Shown: positions 25,696 through 36,067, counted from the first letter of the stretch. The stretch is 36,973 bases of DNA from Nitrospirota bacterium (GCA_029261135.1 JAJDBX010000054.1:1-36973); one strand, 5' to 3'. The notes: generated from the sequence alone by a model not told the origin. Numbers and translations are program-made.

Positions 25696-26709
25696 TCAAG
25701 CCTCTTGATTTATACGCGCAATCGCTTCAGGGATCCATTCCGTCAGTATCGCTGCATTCCGAGGTAGCAAACCAGATTCTACACTTTCAAAAAAAGCATT
25801 AAATTCCCGCGCCAAGGGGGTCGAACGGTTTTCATGACGACGCAATAACTCGAGGGGATATCGCGCATCGTTTCGGTCAATCGAGTGCCCGCCTTGATCC
25901 TTAATGATGACCTCGCTCCGAAGCAAGTCGGCATCGATCACCGTCTCCGGCCCAAGCACTTGTACCGTTCGGGTCTTTTGCTTTTCCTTGTAATCACGAT
26001 CGACCTCCAATAATACCTGAATGCCATCATATTCGAAGCGAATGGTAGCTTGCGTTTTTGAGGCCTCCGTCTCTACGACCAAATCACTCAGTGATCTTTT
26101 ACCCGCCAACATCTGCACAATACTTAAGAGATGTGGAACCAAATCCTCGATCACGTTTCCGTCAAAATCTTGGTGAGGTCTCGCCAAAGGATTGAGGAGT
26201 CTCAACCGAAGTGCCCTTATTTCTTTGAAAGGGGGAAGGCTTAGGATTTTGTGAAGTCGTTCAAGTTCCGAATCAAACATCAATTCATAGCCCACGGCCA
26301 AGATTCGCTTCGCTTCCCGGGCAAGCACCACCAACTCCGCGGCTTCCGCCGCCGTTTTTGTAATCGGTTTTTCGACCAGCACATGCTTGCCGGCCAAGAG
26401 CGCCGCTTTCGCCAAGACATAATGCGAGGCCTGCCGAGTCGCAATCACAAGCCTGTCAATCTCAGGCCGATCCAAGATAAGGCATTGGTAATCCTCGGCG
26501 TGACAGATCTTAACATTGGAAGGCAAATCCGTCCGATCCTTCCATTCATCATAATTAGACCGTGCAAACCCATGGAGCGTCATCTTTGGAAAATGTGACG
26601 ACAAAGTCTTAAGCACCGGGCCACCCCCCCAACGCCCAAGGCCAAGCACAGCGACTTCCCCAACCCTAAAGTCCTTCACGCCGTCATCGTGATGCATCCG
26701 AGCCCCCAT
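25696..26709 (-). CDS. Gfo/Idh/MocA family oxidoreductase
   Basis: About 337 residues. The N-terminal Rossmann fold has AVLGLGRWGGGPVL (glycine-rich loop), then VIATRQASHYVLAKAALLAG and the family EKP motif (VEKPITKTAAEAAELV). The C-terminal half has NVIEDLVPHLLSIVQML, fitting the conserved D-x-x-x-H of the substrate side. These NAD(P)-dependent enzymes oxidise or reduce sugars, inositols and other compounds; the substrate here cannot be told. In-frame starts are TTG 26715, ATG 26709 and ATG 26697; I chose 26709, which overlaps the preceding Rieske/GltS gene by 26 bases. Overlap implies translational coupling and a shared pathway. Confidence 0.85.
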   Translation of the reverse strand: MGARMHHDDGVKDFRVGEVAVLGLGRWGGGPVLKTLSSHFPKMTLHGFARSNYDEWKDRTDLPSNVKICHAEDYQCLILDRPEIDRLVIATRQASHYVLAKAALLAGKHVLVEKPITKTAAEAAELVVLAREAKRILAVGYELMFDSELERLHKILSLPPFKEIRALRLRLLNPLARPHQDFDGNVIEDLVPHLLSIVQMLAGKRSLSDLVVETEASKTQATIRFEYDGIQVLLEVDRDYKEKQKTRTVQVLGPETVIDADLLRSEVIIKDQGGHSIDRNDARYPLELLRRHENRSTPLAREFNAFFESVESGLLPRNAAILTEWIPEAIARINQEA

Positions 26710-28300
26710 AGGCAATTCCGCTCAAATGGCTCATCTCTCTCTGAAATGTCGTGAGGTCATCGATCTTAAATTGATTGAGATGCCGATGCCCGCAGGCACG
26801 CGCCAAGACCTTCATCAATGCGGTAGAGGCCTGAAAAAACTGCGCAAGGCGTTTGGCGGATTCTTCTATAATCAATCTTTTTCTGAGGTGATCTTTTTGC
26901 GTTGCGATGCCGACAGGACAATTATTGGTATGGCAGGCGCGCATACCGATGCAGCCGATGGCTTGAAGGGCTGCATTGGAAACCGCAATGGCGTCCGCGC
27001 CCAAGGCCAGCGCCTTGACGAAGTCCGCCGGAACCCGGAGGCCACCTGTAATAATCAGACTCACATCGGCGTGGCCGCTATTATCAAGATGTCTTCTGGC
27101 TCTCGCCAAAGCGGGTATGGTCGGCACGGAAATATGGTCTCTAAAGATCAAGGGCGCCGCGCCGGTGCCCCCTCCCCGGCCATCGAGGATAATGTAGTCC
27201 ACGCCGATTTCAATGGCGGCGTCGATGTCTTTTTCGATCTGCTGCGCGGAAAGCTTGTACCCGATGGGAATGCCTCCGGTTTCTTTTCTAATCTCATCTG
27301 CAAAGGCCTTAATTTGAGACCGCTCCGTCCACTCCGGAAAACGCGCCGGCGAGACGGCCGCTTGGCCCGCCTCCAATCCCCTTACCGCCGCGATCTTTCC
27401 GCGCACCTTGTCGCCCGGCAGGTGTCCGCCCGTGCCGGTCTTTGCACCTTGCCCGCCTTTAAAATGAAAGGCCTGGCATTTTTTAACCTTCTCGATGTCA
27501 TAACCGAAACGTGCCGATGCCAGCTCGTAAAAGTAGCGGCGATTCGCCGCTTGCTCCTCCGGCAGCATGCCGCCTTCGCCACTGCAAATCCCCGTGCCTG
27601 CCTCTTCCGCGCCCATGGCCAGCGCGATCTTGGCTTCTTCCGACAAAGCACCAAAACTCATATCCGAAACAAAGAGCGGGATCTTGAGTTTCAAGGGCAA
27701 CTTTGCACGGGGCCCGATCACCGTTTCACTGTCGACGGCTTCCTCGTCAAGTAACGGAAACCGGTGTAGTTGCGCGGTGAGAATTTGTATATCGTCCCAG
27801 GAAGGAAGCTTGGTCCGCGAGACACCCATGGCAGCACTGGGACCATGGCTGCCCCATTTTGAAAGGCCGTTTTTTGCAAGTTGCTGTATAAAAGAATTGT
27901 GGGGCTCATCCTCCGATTTCGATAAGTCTTGATAGGATCCCAGGTAGTCCTGACGTTGATAGGCCTGCGGATGTTTGCGATGAAAGGCTTCGATCTCTTC
28001 CTCATCGACATAGACCTTGCCCCCTTCAACCCAGGCATTAAATTTTTCTAAGACTTCATCATGGCTATATTCGCTTACGCCGGTATCGTAACGAAAATCC
28101 CAGCCATGCAGTCCGCAGATTAAATTGTCGCCCTCAATCGTGCCATCCTTCAGCAAAGCACCACGGTGTAAACAGCGCCCGTACAAAACAGAAACCTGAT
28201 CGTCGTATTTAACGATGACGAGATCCACATTGGCGACGAGGGCACCATAGGGTTTACGGTCTTCGAGTTCCCCCCAATTTGCCAGACTCACTTTTTTCAT
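26684..28300 (-). CDS. Rieske / FMN-binding glutamate synthase-type fusion protein
   Basis: About 538 residues. An N-terminal Rieske [2Fe-2S] domain (about 1-105) shows CLH (45-47) and CGLH (64-67). The rest is the FMN-binding domain of the GltB family: DMSFGALSEEAKIALAMGAE, GEGG, AFHFKGGQGAKTGTGGHLPG, LDGRGGGTGAAP and the [3Fe-4S] cysteines CIGMRACHTNNC. Known glutamate synthases use this domain to reduce 2-iminoglutarate, but here the glutaminase domain is missing and no GltD-type subunit is adjacent, so the reaction is uncertain. The Rieske domain may supply electrons. ATG codons lie at 28298-28300 and 28304-28306; the first has better spacing from GAGGG. It is followed by the Gfo/Idh/MocA gene with overlap. 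Confidence 0.88.
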   Translation of the reverse strand: MKKVSLANWGELEDRKPYGALVANVDLVIVKYDDQVSVLYGRCLHRGALLKDGTIEGDNLICGLHGWDFRYDTGVSEYSHDEVLEKFNAWVEGGKVYVDEEEIEAFHRKHPQAYQRQDYLGSYQDLSKSEDEPHNSFIQQLAKNGLSKWGSHGPSAAMGVSRTKLPSWDDIQILTAQLHRFPLLDEEAVDSETVIGPRAKLPLKLKIPLFVSDMSFGALSEEAKIALAMGAEEAGTGICSGEGGMLPEEQAANRRYFYELASARFGYDIEKVKKCQAFHFKGGQGAKTGTGGHLPGDKVRGKIAAVRGLEAGQAAVSPARFPEWTERSQIKAFADEIRKETGGIPIGYKLSAQQIEKDIDAAIEIGVDYIILDGRGGGTGAAPLIFRDHISVPTIPALARARRHLDNSGHADVSLIITGGLRVPADFVKALALGADAIAVSNAALQAIGCIGMRACHTNNCPVGIATQKDHLRKRLIIEESAKRLAQFFQASTALMKVLARACGHRHLNQFKIDDLTTFQREMSHLSGIAYGGSDASR

Positions 28301-28386
28301 CCCCATGCCCTCGCGATTCCATTTTTATCGAAAAAAGCCTAAGCCAGATCGGCTTTCTTTTGAACGCTTCGGGTTCAGCGCAGCGT

Positions 28387-29376
28387 CTACTGGAATTTTT
28401 CCAAATGCGTCCTAACCTTGCCTTTGAATCCACGGAAATGATCCTTTTTATCGTGCAACAAGGTATAGAGATCGTAGCCGAAGAACAGATAGACATCCTC
28501 ACTCGACACGCCGGTTGCTGGATAATCTTCCCGCATGACCGCGCCCAAGACGTAGTTGTTATAACGCCCAAGAATGCCGTATCCGATACCGGCATCGTCC
28601 CCCGTGGTCAGCAAAAGAGACGCTCCCCAATATTTTGAATAATCCGAGGCGATGTAGCGGACATACCCCAAAGGTTCAATCGCCAAGGCCGCTTGGGTCT
28701 TCACTTCATCGTAAGATTCGCTGGTATTCACGCTCAAGCCGGCGGTCGGCCGCAGCACGACTAATTGCCAAAACTTCGGCTCCTCGGCATCCGACGCCCC
28801 GAGCAGCTTGCCATTGACCCAGGTTTCCAGCGGCCACATGGGCAAACCATTTTCAAACCAGTCGGCATAACGTTGATCGAGATGCATAATGCGCCGTGTC
28901 GTCGCGCCGCGAAGGGTTTCCCAACTGGCATCATGTACTTTTTTATAGGCGATCGTGAGGTATTTAATGGTGATCAAGTAAGGCGCGTCTTTGTCTTGGC
29001 AAGGGACAGCATCCACCGGCTCGCTGCCGCTCGATAATTCCTCGCCATCAAATCCCGGCTTCATGCTCAAGTTTGCCGACTTGAGGCTTAAACGAACCTC
29101 ACCGAGCAAGGCCATGAAGCTTTGCACAAAAGGCCGCTGTTTATCTTCAACACTCAAGGTCATGGCATAGCGCTTAAACAGTTCGTCGTATACTGCTCCG
29201 GCCTCGCCCGGCCCCAAATGTTCCGGAACGATCTTTTGCAGCTGTGTCCAGAAGAAGGGGTGGCCCGCGTCATAGATATCCTGATCGCAAAGTAAAATTG
29301 GTTCTTGCGCGGCAACAGGCGCGGCGAAACAAAGGACCGCAAAAAAAACCAGACTCAGCCAGATTTTGTTTTTCAT
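28387..29376 (-). CDS. secreted protein of unknown function
   Basis: A 329-residue protein with a clear signal peptide (KIWLSLVFFAVLCFAAPVAA, cleavage about residue 23). The mature protein is mixed in composition, with two Cys (LLCDQD, VPCQDK) that could form a disulfide. Aromatic stretches include GYVRYIASDYSKYWGASLLL and GYGILGRYNNYVLGAVMRED, and the C-terminus is Lys-rich. The C-terminal repeats of aromatic and Gly residues could form beta strands. I do not recognise a family. Its start overlaps the hydrolase-like gene by 4 bases (ATGA), so the two proteins are made together. Confidence 0.7.
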   Translation of the reverse strand: MKNKIWLSLVFFAVLCFAAPVAAQEPILLCDQDIYDAGHPFFWTQLQKIVPEHLGPGEAGAVYDELFKRYAMTLSVEDKQRPFVQSFMALLGEVRLSLKSANLSMKPGFDGEELSSGSEPVDAVPCQDKDAPYLITIKYLTIAYKKVHDASWETLRGATTRRIMHLDQRYADWFENGLPMWPLETWVNGKLLGASDAEEPKFWQLVVLRPTAGLSVNTSESYDEVKTQAALAIEPLGYVRYIASDYSKYWGASLLLTTGDDAGIGYGILGRYNNYVLGAVMREDYPATGVSSEDVYLFFGYDLYTLLHDKKDHFRGFKGKVRTHLEKFQ

Positions 29377-30503
29377 CCCGGCGCCCCGATTTCTTTCGTA
29401 TAGGTCTCAAATTCTTCCCGGTATTTTGTAACGGAGGCGTTTTTATAACGATCGGCGATGGCTTGTAACTTTTTCTTCAGTGCTTTTCGCTTGTTGAGCA
29501 CTTCAAAATCGCCCGCATATTTCGGATAGGCCTCGGCGAGGCCTAGGGCTTCGTCATTGCTCGTGGCGGTAAATTCCGGCACCAACAATCGAAAAATTAA
29601 GCGATGCACCGCAGGATGCTTTAGATAATGGGCATAACCGTGAACGTTGGCTTCGTGAATATGCGCCACATCCACTTGCCGCGCCCGCGCACGATTCCAA
29701 GTTGTCGGAATCCGAAAGTGCTTCACTTTAGAGATGGGGTCCAATTCGTGCTCTACATTCACAAAGTAACGGACCGAGCCCCCAGGTTGAATGGCGGATT
29801 GATAGGGATTTTTGGGCGTTTGACACAAAAGACGGCTGGTGTTGGAAATCATGAAGACACTGTCCCACGTAAAACGTCCGGGCGCGAAGGGGTTACTGTT
29901 TGCGCCTTTTAAACTGGCGATGTGATTTTTCTCCGCAGCGGTAAGCGGGATATCCTCAGCGGAGAGATCTCCTTTCGGAAGCCACGCATTCGTCGCCAAT
30001 TGCTCTAGGCTGTCGTGCACAATTGTGGTGCCCAGGGAATGCCCGACGATGCCGAATTCGGGGTTGGGGCCCGGCTGATCTTTGGCCAAAGCCAAAGCTT
30101 CGGTAATTTTTTTGCTGATGACACTGTTCACGCGCAAGCGAATCCGCCTGGCAATCAATTCAAAACCATAGTAGAGCAGCACATCGCCACCGTACAAGGC
30201 GAAAAGATTCTTATCATTATTACAATTCGCGAGCAAATCCGTCACCCTGCTTGCGAATTGGCCGGCCCCCTGCACCGGCTTCAAACTTTGCGCCAAGGCC
30301 GCCCATTGGTCTAGATGCTGATCGAAAATATCGTCGTAGCGAATTTCGACAAGGTCGACGAGATTGGCTAAGGCCAGGCGATTAAAGCAACTGTACTGTT
30401 TTGAGGCTTGCTCTAAGGCCCAAATAGGACCGCCCGGTATACGCGACCATCCCACTTGATGGCGTCCGACGCCATGCACAAAAAAGATCACATTCTTTGG
30501 CAT
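29373..30503 (-). CDS. alpha/beta-hydrolase-like protein
   Basis: A 376-residue protein without signal peptide. It begins VIFFVHGVGRHQVGW, like the oxyanion-hole HG strand of lipases. A nucleophile elbow GIVGHSLGTT (Ser 156) follows, and His residues in the last third (VAHIHEANVHGYAHYLKH) could complete a Ser-Asp-His triad. The call is therefore a serine esterase or lipase-like enzyme of unknown substrate. A good AAAAGGAG ribosome-binding site precedes the ATG at 30501-30503. It is the first gene of the run of five minus-strand genes to 25279, so its promoter should lie in 30504-30729. Confidence 0.75.
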   Translation of the reverse strand: MPKNVIFFVHGVGRHQVGWSRIPGGPIWALEQASKQYSCFNRLALANLVDLVEIRYDDIFDQHLDQWAALAQSLKPVQGAGQFASRVTDLLANCNNDKNLFALYGGDVLLYYGFELIARRIRLRVNSVISKKITEALALAKDQPGPNPEFGIVGHSLGTTIVHDSLEQLATNAWLPKGDLSAEDIPLTAAEKNHIASLKGANSNPFAPGRFTWDSVFMISNTSRLLCQTPKNPYQSAIQPGGSVRYFVNVEHELDPISKVKHFRIPTTWNRARARQVDVAHIHEANVHGYAHYLKHPAVHRLIFRLLVPEFTATSNDEALGLAEAYPKYAGDFEVLNKRKALKKKLQAIADRYKNASVTKYREEFETYTKEIGAPG

Positions 30504-30520
30504 TTCGACTCCTTTTCACA

Positions 30521-30546
30521 ATAAAAACCGACCCCAAATCAGGGTC
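30521..30546 (-). terminator. weak terminator-like hairpin between rsmI and the hydrolase gene
   Basis: On the minus strand GACCC pairs with GGGTC (30530-30546, 7-base loop), then GG and five T. It is a short stem, so efficiency is doubtful. It could end the pur-rsmI transcript about 190 bases past rsmI, or attenuate transcription into the hydrolase gene just downstream. Confidence 0.35.
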
Positions 30547-30647
30547 CAGGATGAGACGACATCACAATACGGGGTATTTTGCTAGGTGTAAGAACGGTCT
30601 AAAGTTCGACAACAATAGATAGAAAAATCGCCGCCGTCAAGATCAAT

Positions 30648-30677
30648 GCCTCAGCGAGGCTCTATCGTTAGATAGAG
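30648..30677. repeat. two adjacent small inverted repeats downstream of rsmI
   Basis: CTCTATC-GTTA-GATAGAG (30660-30677, 7-bp stem) directly joins GCCTC-AGC-GAGGC (30648-30660, 5-bp stem). Neither is followed by a T tract on the minus strand. They may protect the 3' end of the rsmI message or aid termination. Confidence 0.4.
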
Positions 30678-30729
30678 AAAGACCCCCTTTTTAGAAGTTA
30701 CGACTTTCCCTGCTTAGGTCGGAATCGCC

Positions 30730-31437
30730 TTATTTAATTTCGTCAGCGCCTTTACGTTTTCTTTTTCGCGAACAACCTTCCAGTACGAGGGTGATCTCTC
30801 CCTTGACCGTCTTTTTCTCAAGTCGGGCGATCACCTCGGAGAGGCTGCCCCGGATGATTTCTTCGTAGACCTTCGTGAGTTCTCGGCACACCGCCACGCG
30901 ACGCTCGCCGATAAGCGATTGGAGAGATTTAAGGAGGGTGAGGATTCGGTGGGGCGATTCGTAAAGGATGATTGTCCGTGCCTCGGTACAAAGCACTTCG
31001 AGTTTTTTCGTTCTTCCTTTTTTCTTAGGTAGAAACCCTTCGAAGACAAAGCGGTCAGTGGGCAGGCCGGAGACCGCAAGTGCCGCCATGACGGCGCTCG
31101 GGCCTGGAATCGGATTCACTGCGATGCCCGCCTCGATGGCCTTTGTAATAAGAAAATAGCCCGGATCAGATACAGTGGGTGTGCCGGCGTCGCAGACCAG
31201 CGCAAAATCGGCCCCCGCCAAGAGGCGCTCGACGAGAACGGCCGCCTTTTCTTCTTTATTGAAATCGTGATAACTGGTTAAGGGCGTGTCGATTTGAAGA
31301 TGGCTGAGGAGTTTGCGGGTGTGCCGGGTGTCTTCCGCCGCGATGGTTTCAACTTCTTTTAAGATGCGGACGGCACGAAAGGTAATATCCTCTAAATTGC
31401 CGATGGGGGTGCTGACGATGTAGAGCGTCCCAGGCAT
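30730..31437 (-). CDS. rsmI: 16S rRNA (cytidine1402-2'-O)-methyltransferase RsmI
   Basis: A 235-residue protein of the tetrapyrrole-methylase fold. RsmI motifs are all present: LYIVSTPIGNLEDITFRA at the N-terminus, AAEDTRHTRKLLSHL, the SAM-contacting CDAGTPTVSDPG, and IPGPSAVMAALAVSGLPTDR. RsmI 2'-O-methylates C1402 in the ribosomal decoding centre with S-adenosylmethionine. It is slightly shorter than many homologues, which carry an extra C-terminal domain; a Lys/Arg-rich tail (SRKRKRKGADEIK) ends this one. It follows purF by 15 bases and is last in the pur operon. Confidence 0.95.
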   Translation of the reverse strand: MPGTLYIVSTPIGNLEDITFRAVRILKEVETIAAEDTRHTRKLLSHLQIDTPLTSYHDFNKEEKAAVLVERLLAGADFALVCDAGTPTVSDPGYFLITKAIEAGIAVNPIPGPSAVMAALAVSGLPTDRFVFEGFLPKKKGRTKKLEVLCTEARTIILYESPHRILTLLKSLQSLIGERRVAVCRELTKVYEEIIRGSLSEVIARLEKKTVKGEITLVLEGCSRKRKRKGADEIK

Positions 31438-31452
31438 AGAAAATAAAACCGA

Positions 31453-32898
31453 CTAAGGCTTGGTTGCGTTTTGACCGTCGAAAAGACCGATCTGCACGAT
31501 CTCTTCGCCGGTAAAGGGGATGGGATAGTCCTCGGAAAAACAGGCGGTGCAAAAATGTTGGTTTTTGGGCGCATCATTTTGATACACCGCGCGAAACATG
31601 CCATCACTCGATAGATAACTCAGGCTGTCCGCCGTAATGTACTTTCGGATTTCTTCGACGCTGTGGTTCGATGCGACCAGTTCGTTCCGTGTCGGTGTAT
31701 CGATACCATAAAAACAAGGCGAGACAATGGGCGGGGAACTAATGCGCACGTGTATCTCCTTCGCCCCGGCCGCCCGGATCATCTTCACGATCTTCCGGCT
31801 GGTGGTTCCGCGCACGAGGGAGTCATCGACGACGACCACCCGCTTGCCTTCGATAATTTCTCGTACGGCATTCAATTTTATTTTCACACCAAAGTGGCGG
31901 ATCGATTGGCGAGGCTCGATGAAAGTGCGGCCGATATAATGGTTGCGAATGAGTCCGAAATCATAAGGAATCAAAGAGGCTTCGGCATAGCCCAAGGCGG
32001 CGGGTACGCCGGAATCGGGTACCGGAATCACGACATCGGCATCGATTGGGTCTTCCCGGTGTAATTCTCTCCCGAGGCGTTTACGAATACCGTACACACT
32101 TCGATCAAAAACATGGCTGTCGGGACGGGAAAAATAAACATATTCGAAAACACATTGGGCCGGGGCGACTTGCGGAAACGGTTTAAATGAAGAAACCCCC
32201 TTCTCGTTAATGTGGACCACTTCGCCAGGTTCGATATCTCGGATAAACTCCGCTTCAATTAGGTCGAAGGCGCAGGTTTCCGAAGCCAAAACATAACCGC
32301 CGCCCTTTACCTTTCCGAGGGAAAGCGGGCGGACCCCATAAGGGTCGCGAACGCCGATGAGTCCTTCTTCCGACAAAAAGAGCAGCGAGTAGGCGCCGCG
32401 CACGCGTTGCAGGCTTTCGACAATCCGTAGAGCCACCTTGGTCCGCATAGAATGGGCGATGAGATGGACAATCACCTCGCTGTCGGTGGAGGACTGAAAG
32501 ATCGCGCCGTAGGCCTCGAGTTCGTCACGGAGATGAGTGGCGTTGATCAAATTGCCGTTGTGCACCATGCCAAGGGTCCCCAAGGCATAGTTGACCAAGA
32601 TCGGCTGCACGTTTTCTAATCGATTGCCACCCGCCGTGGAATAGCGATTATGGCCGATGGCAGCGTGACCTTTGAGGTGCCGTAAACGCTGGCCCGAGAA
32701 AATATCGGCCACCAAACCGGCGCCCCGCTCTTGATGAAAGGTCTTTCCGTCGTAGGTAACAATGCCGCTGGCTTCCTGGCCGCGATGCTGAAGGGCATAG
32801 AGTCCCAAGTAAGTCAGGTTTCCGGCTTCAGGATGGCCATAAATGCCGAAAATTCCGCATTCTTCTTGCATCTTATCGAGGTGGTCTTCGTCGATCAT
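31453..32898 (-). CDS. purF: amidophosphoribosyltransferase PurF
   Basis: A 481-residue enzyme for the first step of purine synthesis, making phosphoribosylamine from PRPP and glutamine. A short propeptide precedes the catalytic Cys 14 ([10 protein letters not shown]), which must become N-terminal by self-cleavage. The glutaminase region shows [14 protein letters not shown]. The PRPP-binding loop is [16 protein letters not shown]. It may hold a [4Fe-4S] cluster as in Bacillus-type enzymes, given the propeptide and C-terminal Cys residues (FCTACFSED). AAAGGA lies upstream of the ATG. It lies 31 bases after purL and 15 before rsmI. Confidence 0.96.
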   Translation of the reverse strand: MIDEDHLDKMQEECGIFGIYGHPEAGNLTYLGLYALQHRGQEASGIVTYDGKTFHQERGAGLVADIFSGQRLRHLKGHAAIGHNRYSTAGGNRLENVQPILVNYALGTLGMVHNGNLINATHLRDELEAYGAIFQSSTDSEVIVHLIAHSMRTKVALRIVESLQRVRGAYSLLFLSEEGLIGVRDPYGVRPLSLGKVKGGGYVLASETCAFDLIEAEFIRDIEPGEVVHINEKGVSSFKPFPQVAPAQCVFEYVYFSRPDSHVFDRSVYGIRKRLGRELHREDPIDADVVIPVPDSGVPAALGYAEASLIPYDFGLIRNHYIGRTFIEPRQSIRHFGVKIKLNAVREIIEGKRVVVVDDSLVRGTTSRKIVKMIRAAGAKEIHVRISSPPIVSPCFYGIDTPTRNELVASNHSVEEIRKYITADSLSYLSSDGMFRAVYQNDAPKNQHFCTACFSEDYPIPFTGEEIVQIGLFDGQNATKP

Positions 32899-32929
32899 GA
32901 TCCGTCCTTTAGCCCTTTTGTTACGCGCT

Positions 32930-35161
32930 TCATTTTTTAGAGGATTCGAAAAAGCCCTTTAAGCCATTCGTATAGGCCGATCGCATTGCGTCGATTGAAA
33001 CCTGAATAATCGCTGCGTTTTGGCCTTCAATCGAAATCCGAAGGGCCTCACCGCCGGTAAGCCCCAGCACACGATAAGGGAGTGATTTTTCTTCAATGCG
33101 ATTTTTAACTTGCGCGAGATGTTCTTCTTTCACGGTGACGAGTATCCGGGATTGTGATTCGCCAAAGAGATAGCCATCCATCCGGAAGGTTGGTGCGTGT
33201 AGGCTAATCATACCACCCACCTGAGCCGGGGACAAGAGACAAGATTCCGCTAGGGCCACCGCCAAACCGCCCTCGGCACAATCGTGCGCCGAAGTCAGCA
33301 GGCCCGATTGCGCCGCCGCCAGCACCACGGATTGAACGCCTTGCTCTTTTCCGAAATCGAGGATCGGCGGATAACCCCGTTCTTGAAAATGAATGGTCTT
33401 CAGATAAGCCGTTCCACCCAACTCTTCACGGGTTTCTCCGATGAGCAGAATATGTTCCCCGGCTTCTTTAAACCCGGCGCTTAAAGTGTTTTCGACCGAT
33501 TCGATCAGTCCCACCATGCCGACCACGGGCGTGGGATAGATGCCCATGTCCAGGGCCTCGTTGTAGAAACTGACGTTGCCGCTGACCACGGGAATTTCAA
33601 AACGCGTGCAGGCATCGATCATCCCTTCAATGCAGGCCGAAAAATGCCACATGGTCTCGGGCTTCTCCGGACTTCCGAAGTTGAGACAGTCGCTCAGGGC
33701 CAGGGGCTTCGCGCCCACACAGACCAGGTTGCGTGCCGCCTCGGCTACGGCAATCGCTCCGCCATAATATGGATTCAGCAAACAATAGGTGCTGTTCCCG
33801 TCCACCGTCATGGCCAGGGCCCGATTCGTGCCCTTGATCCGGATGACGGCGGCATCGGCCCCCGGTCCCACAACCGTATTGGTCTGCACCATATGATCAT
33901 ACTGCTGATAAACCCATTCCTTGCTCGCCAGGTTAGGCGAGGCCAGCAGTTCTAACAAGGCCTTGGAATAAGATGCGGGTTCTTGAAGGGTATCGACATT
34001 CAGGCCTTGGATCATTTCTTGAAATTGCGGTTCTTTAATGGGCCGCTCGAGAAGGGGCGCCTCGGAAGTCAGGGCCTCGACGGGGATTTCTGCGACGACC
34101 TTATCTCCTTCTCTCACTCTCAGGATCTGATCGTCCGTAACGGTCCCGATGACAGAAAAGTCGAGGTCCCATTTTAGAAAGATCTTTTCGACTTCGGCCT
34201 CACGGCCTTTCTTGGCGACAATTAACATCCGTTCCTGCGACTCGGAGATCATGATTTCCTCCGGGATCATCCCTTCTTCACGGCGCGGTATTTTGAGGAG
34301 ATCGATGTCGAGACCCGTTTTCCCGCGGTCGGCCATCTCGGAGGAAGAGCTGGTCAGGCCCGCCGCACCCATGTCTTGAATCCCGACAATGGCGTCGGTC
34401 TTGAACAATTCGAGACAGGCCTCCAGCAACCGCTTCTCGGTAAAGGGATCACCGACCTGCACGGTGTGACGTTTCTCAGCGGATTGCGTAAGTTCTGCGC
34501 TGGCCATCGTCGCCCCGTGGATGCCATCGCGCCCCGTCTTCGAGCCGACATAGATGACGGGATTGCCGACACCGCCCGCCGTCCCGCGATAAATTTCTTC
34601 TTTCCGTGCGATGCCCAAGCAAAAGACATTCACGAGGGGATTTCTGGAATAAATATCGTGAAAAACAATCTCACCGCCCACGGTCGGCACGCCCATGCAG
34701 TTGCCGTAGCCCGCGATGCCTTCGACCACATGTTCGAGGAGGTAACGATTTCTCGGCTGATCGAGAGGCCCGAAGCGCAAGGAATTTAAAAGCGCGACCG
34801 GTCGCGCGCCCATGGTAAAGATGTCGCGCAAAATTCCGCCGACGCCCGTCGCCGCGCCTTGATAGGGCTCGATGTATGAAGGATGGTTGTGGCTTTCGAT
34901 TTTAAAGACGGCGACCCAGCCCTCCCCGATGTCGACCACGCCCGCATTCTCGCCCGGCCCTTCGATCACCTGTGGGCCTTCCGTCGGGAAACGCTTAAGA
35001 TGGACCTTCGAGCTTTTGTAGCTGCAGTGTTCGCTCCACATCGCCGAGAAAATGGCCAGTTCACAGCTGTTCGGCTTCCGATTCAGGAGACTACATATTT
35101 TTTCGTATTCCGCTTTTGTTAGCGGATGCTTCGCGATGTCTGCTTCTGTTAATTCAGCCAT
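32930..35161 (-). CDS. purL: phosphoribosylformylglycinamidine synthase subunit PurL
   Basis: A 743-residue protein of the small-PurL type, which converts FGAR to FGAM with ATP and ammonia supplied by PurQ. Visible are the [12 protein letters not shown] and [20 protein letters not shown] motifs of the N-terminal half, and the repeated AIRS-like fold with [18 protein letters not shown] and [17 protein letters not shown]. The start overlaps purQ by 8 bases, coupling both subunits. This PurL type normally also needs the small PurS protein, which I do not find in the window. Confidence 0.97.
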   Translation of the reverse strand: MAELTEADIAKHPLTKAEYEKICSLLNRKPNSCELAIFSAMWSEHCSYKSSKVHLKRFPTEGPQVIEGPGENAGVVDIGEGWVAVFKIESHNHPSYIEPYQGAATGVGGILRDIFTMGARPVALLNSLRFGPLDQPRNRYLLEHVVEGIAGYGNCMGVPTVGGEIVFHDIYSRNPLVNVFCLGIARKEEIYRGTAGGVGNPVIYVGSKTGRDGIHGATMASAELTQSAEKRHTVQVGDPFTEKRLLEACLELFKTDAIVGIQDMGAAGLTSSSSEMADRGKTGLDIDLLKIPRREEGMIPEEIMISESQERMLIVAKKGREAEVEKIFLKWDLDFSVIGTVTDDQILRVREGDKVVAEIPVEALTSEAPLLERPIKEPQFQEMIQGLNVDTLQEPASYSKALLELLASPNLASKEWVYQQYDHMVQTNTVVGPGADAAVIRIKGTNRALAMTVDGNSTYCLLNPYYGGAIAVAEAARNLVCVGAKPLALSDCLNFGSPEKPETMWHFSACIEGMIDACTRFEIPVVSGNVSFYNEALDMGIYPTPVVGMVGLIESVENTLSAGFKEAGEHILLIGETREELGGTAYLKTIHFQERGYPPILDFGKEQGVQSVVLAAAQSGLLTSAHDCAEGGLAVALAESCLLSPAQVGGMISLHAPTFRMDGYLFGESQSRILVTVKEEHLAQVKNRIEEKSLPYRVLGLTGGEALRISIEGQNAAIIQVSIDAMRSAYTNGLKGFFESSKK

Positions 35162-35846
35162 TTACTGTACTCAGAAGGGAGCGGAAGAGCGTAATGCCGT
35201 TGGCACCACCCAAGATAGGGTCGGCCGCCCGTTCCGGATGCGGCATCATGCCCAATACGTTTCTTGCTTCGTTGCAGATCCCGGCGATATTCTCAACCGA
35301 GCCGTTTGGGTTCGCCGCGTCGTCAACCACACCCGTTTCACTCGCATAGCGAAAGACAATTTGATTGTTCGCCTTCAAGGCTTCAAGTCCCGCCGGGTCG
35401 ATGTAGTAATTCCCGTCGTAGTGGGCAATGGGTAGCGAGATGACTTGCTTCGGGCGATAATCCGAGGTAAAGGCGGTTTCGTTGCTTTCGACGCGAAGGC
35501 TTGTCCACTTGCAGATAAACTTCATCGTTCGGTTGCGCAAGAGCACGCCCGGCAGCAGGCCGGCTTCGACCAAGATTTGAAAACCGTTGCAGATGCCGAT
35601 GACATAACCGCCACCCTCGGCAAAGTCCCGCACGGCCTCCATAATGGGCGAAAATCGTGCAATGGCCCCGGCGCGTAGGTAATCGCCGTAGGAAAAACCG
35701 CCCGGTACAATAACGACATCGCATTCCGGTAGCGCCGTTTCCCGATGCCAAATCAACTGGGTCGGTTCTCCTAGGATGCGCTGAGTGACATCGTAACAGT
35801 CGTGGTCGCAATTCGATCCGGGAAATACAACAACGCCAAAACGCAT
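35154..35846 (-). CDS. purQ: phosphoribosylformylglycinamidine synthase subunit PurQ (glutaminase)
   Basis: A 230-residue class I glutamine amidotransferase. The nucleophile Cys sits in [17 protein letters not shown], and His and Glu of the triad are in [10 protein letters not shown]. It starts with [18 protein letters not shown], the PurQ form. It hydrolyses glutamine and channels ammonia to PurL. It is the first gene of purQ-purL-purF-rsmI; upstream there are about 220 bases to the transglycosylase gene, with no purS reading frame in them. Confidence 0.96.
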   Translation of the reverse strand: MRFGVVVFPGSNCDHDCYDVTQRILGEPTQLIWHRETALPECDVVIVPGGFSYGDYLRAGAIARFSPIMEAVRDFAEGGGYVIGICNGFQILVEAGLLPGVLLRNRTMKFICKWTSLRVESNETAFTSDYRPKQVISLPIAHYDGNYYIDPAGLEALKANNQIVFRYASETGVVDDAANPNGSVENIAGICNEARNVLGMMPHPERAADPILGGANGITLFRSLLSTVNG

Positions 35847-36067
35847 GGAGAGGGTCCTTTTAAAGGAAAAGCGTCACGATTATGAAGCCAAGTCGGTCGG
35901 AGATCAAAGGAAGGCTACAGCCCTTAAATTCGATGAAACAGTTTAGGAAGGCGGATTATAACACAAGGTTTTTCGAATGGGCAAGGCAAAGGCCCCTATT
36001 TTTGAGCTTTGGGAAGGGGATTTTACCGCAGACCTCCTTAACCCAAGGCCATGCGGCCGGAAACAAT

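Noticed and set aside
26726-27754. Plus-strand open frame of 342 codons
   Set aside because: It lies antisense within the Rieske/GltB-type gene, whose motifs are intact; the opposite frame has low-complexity, Arg-rich sequence and no family motif.
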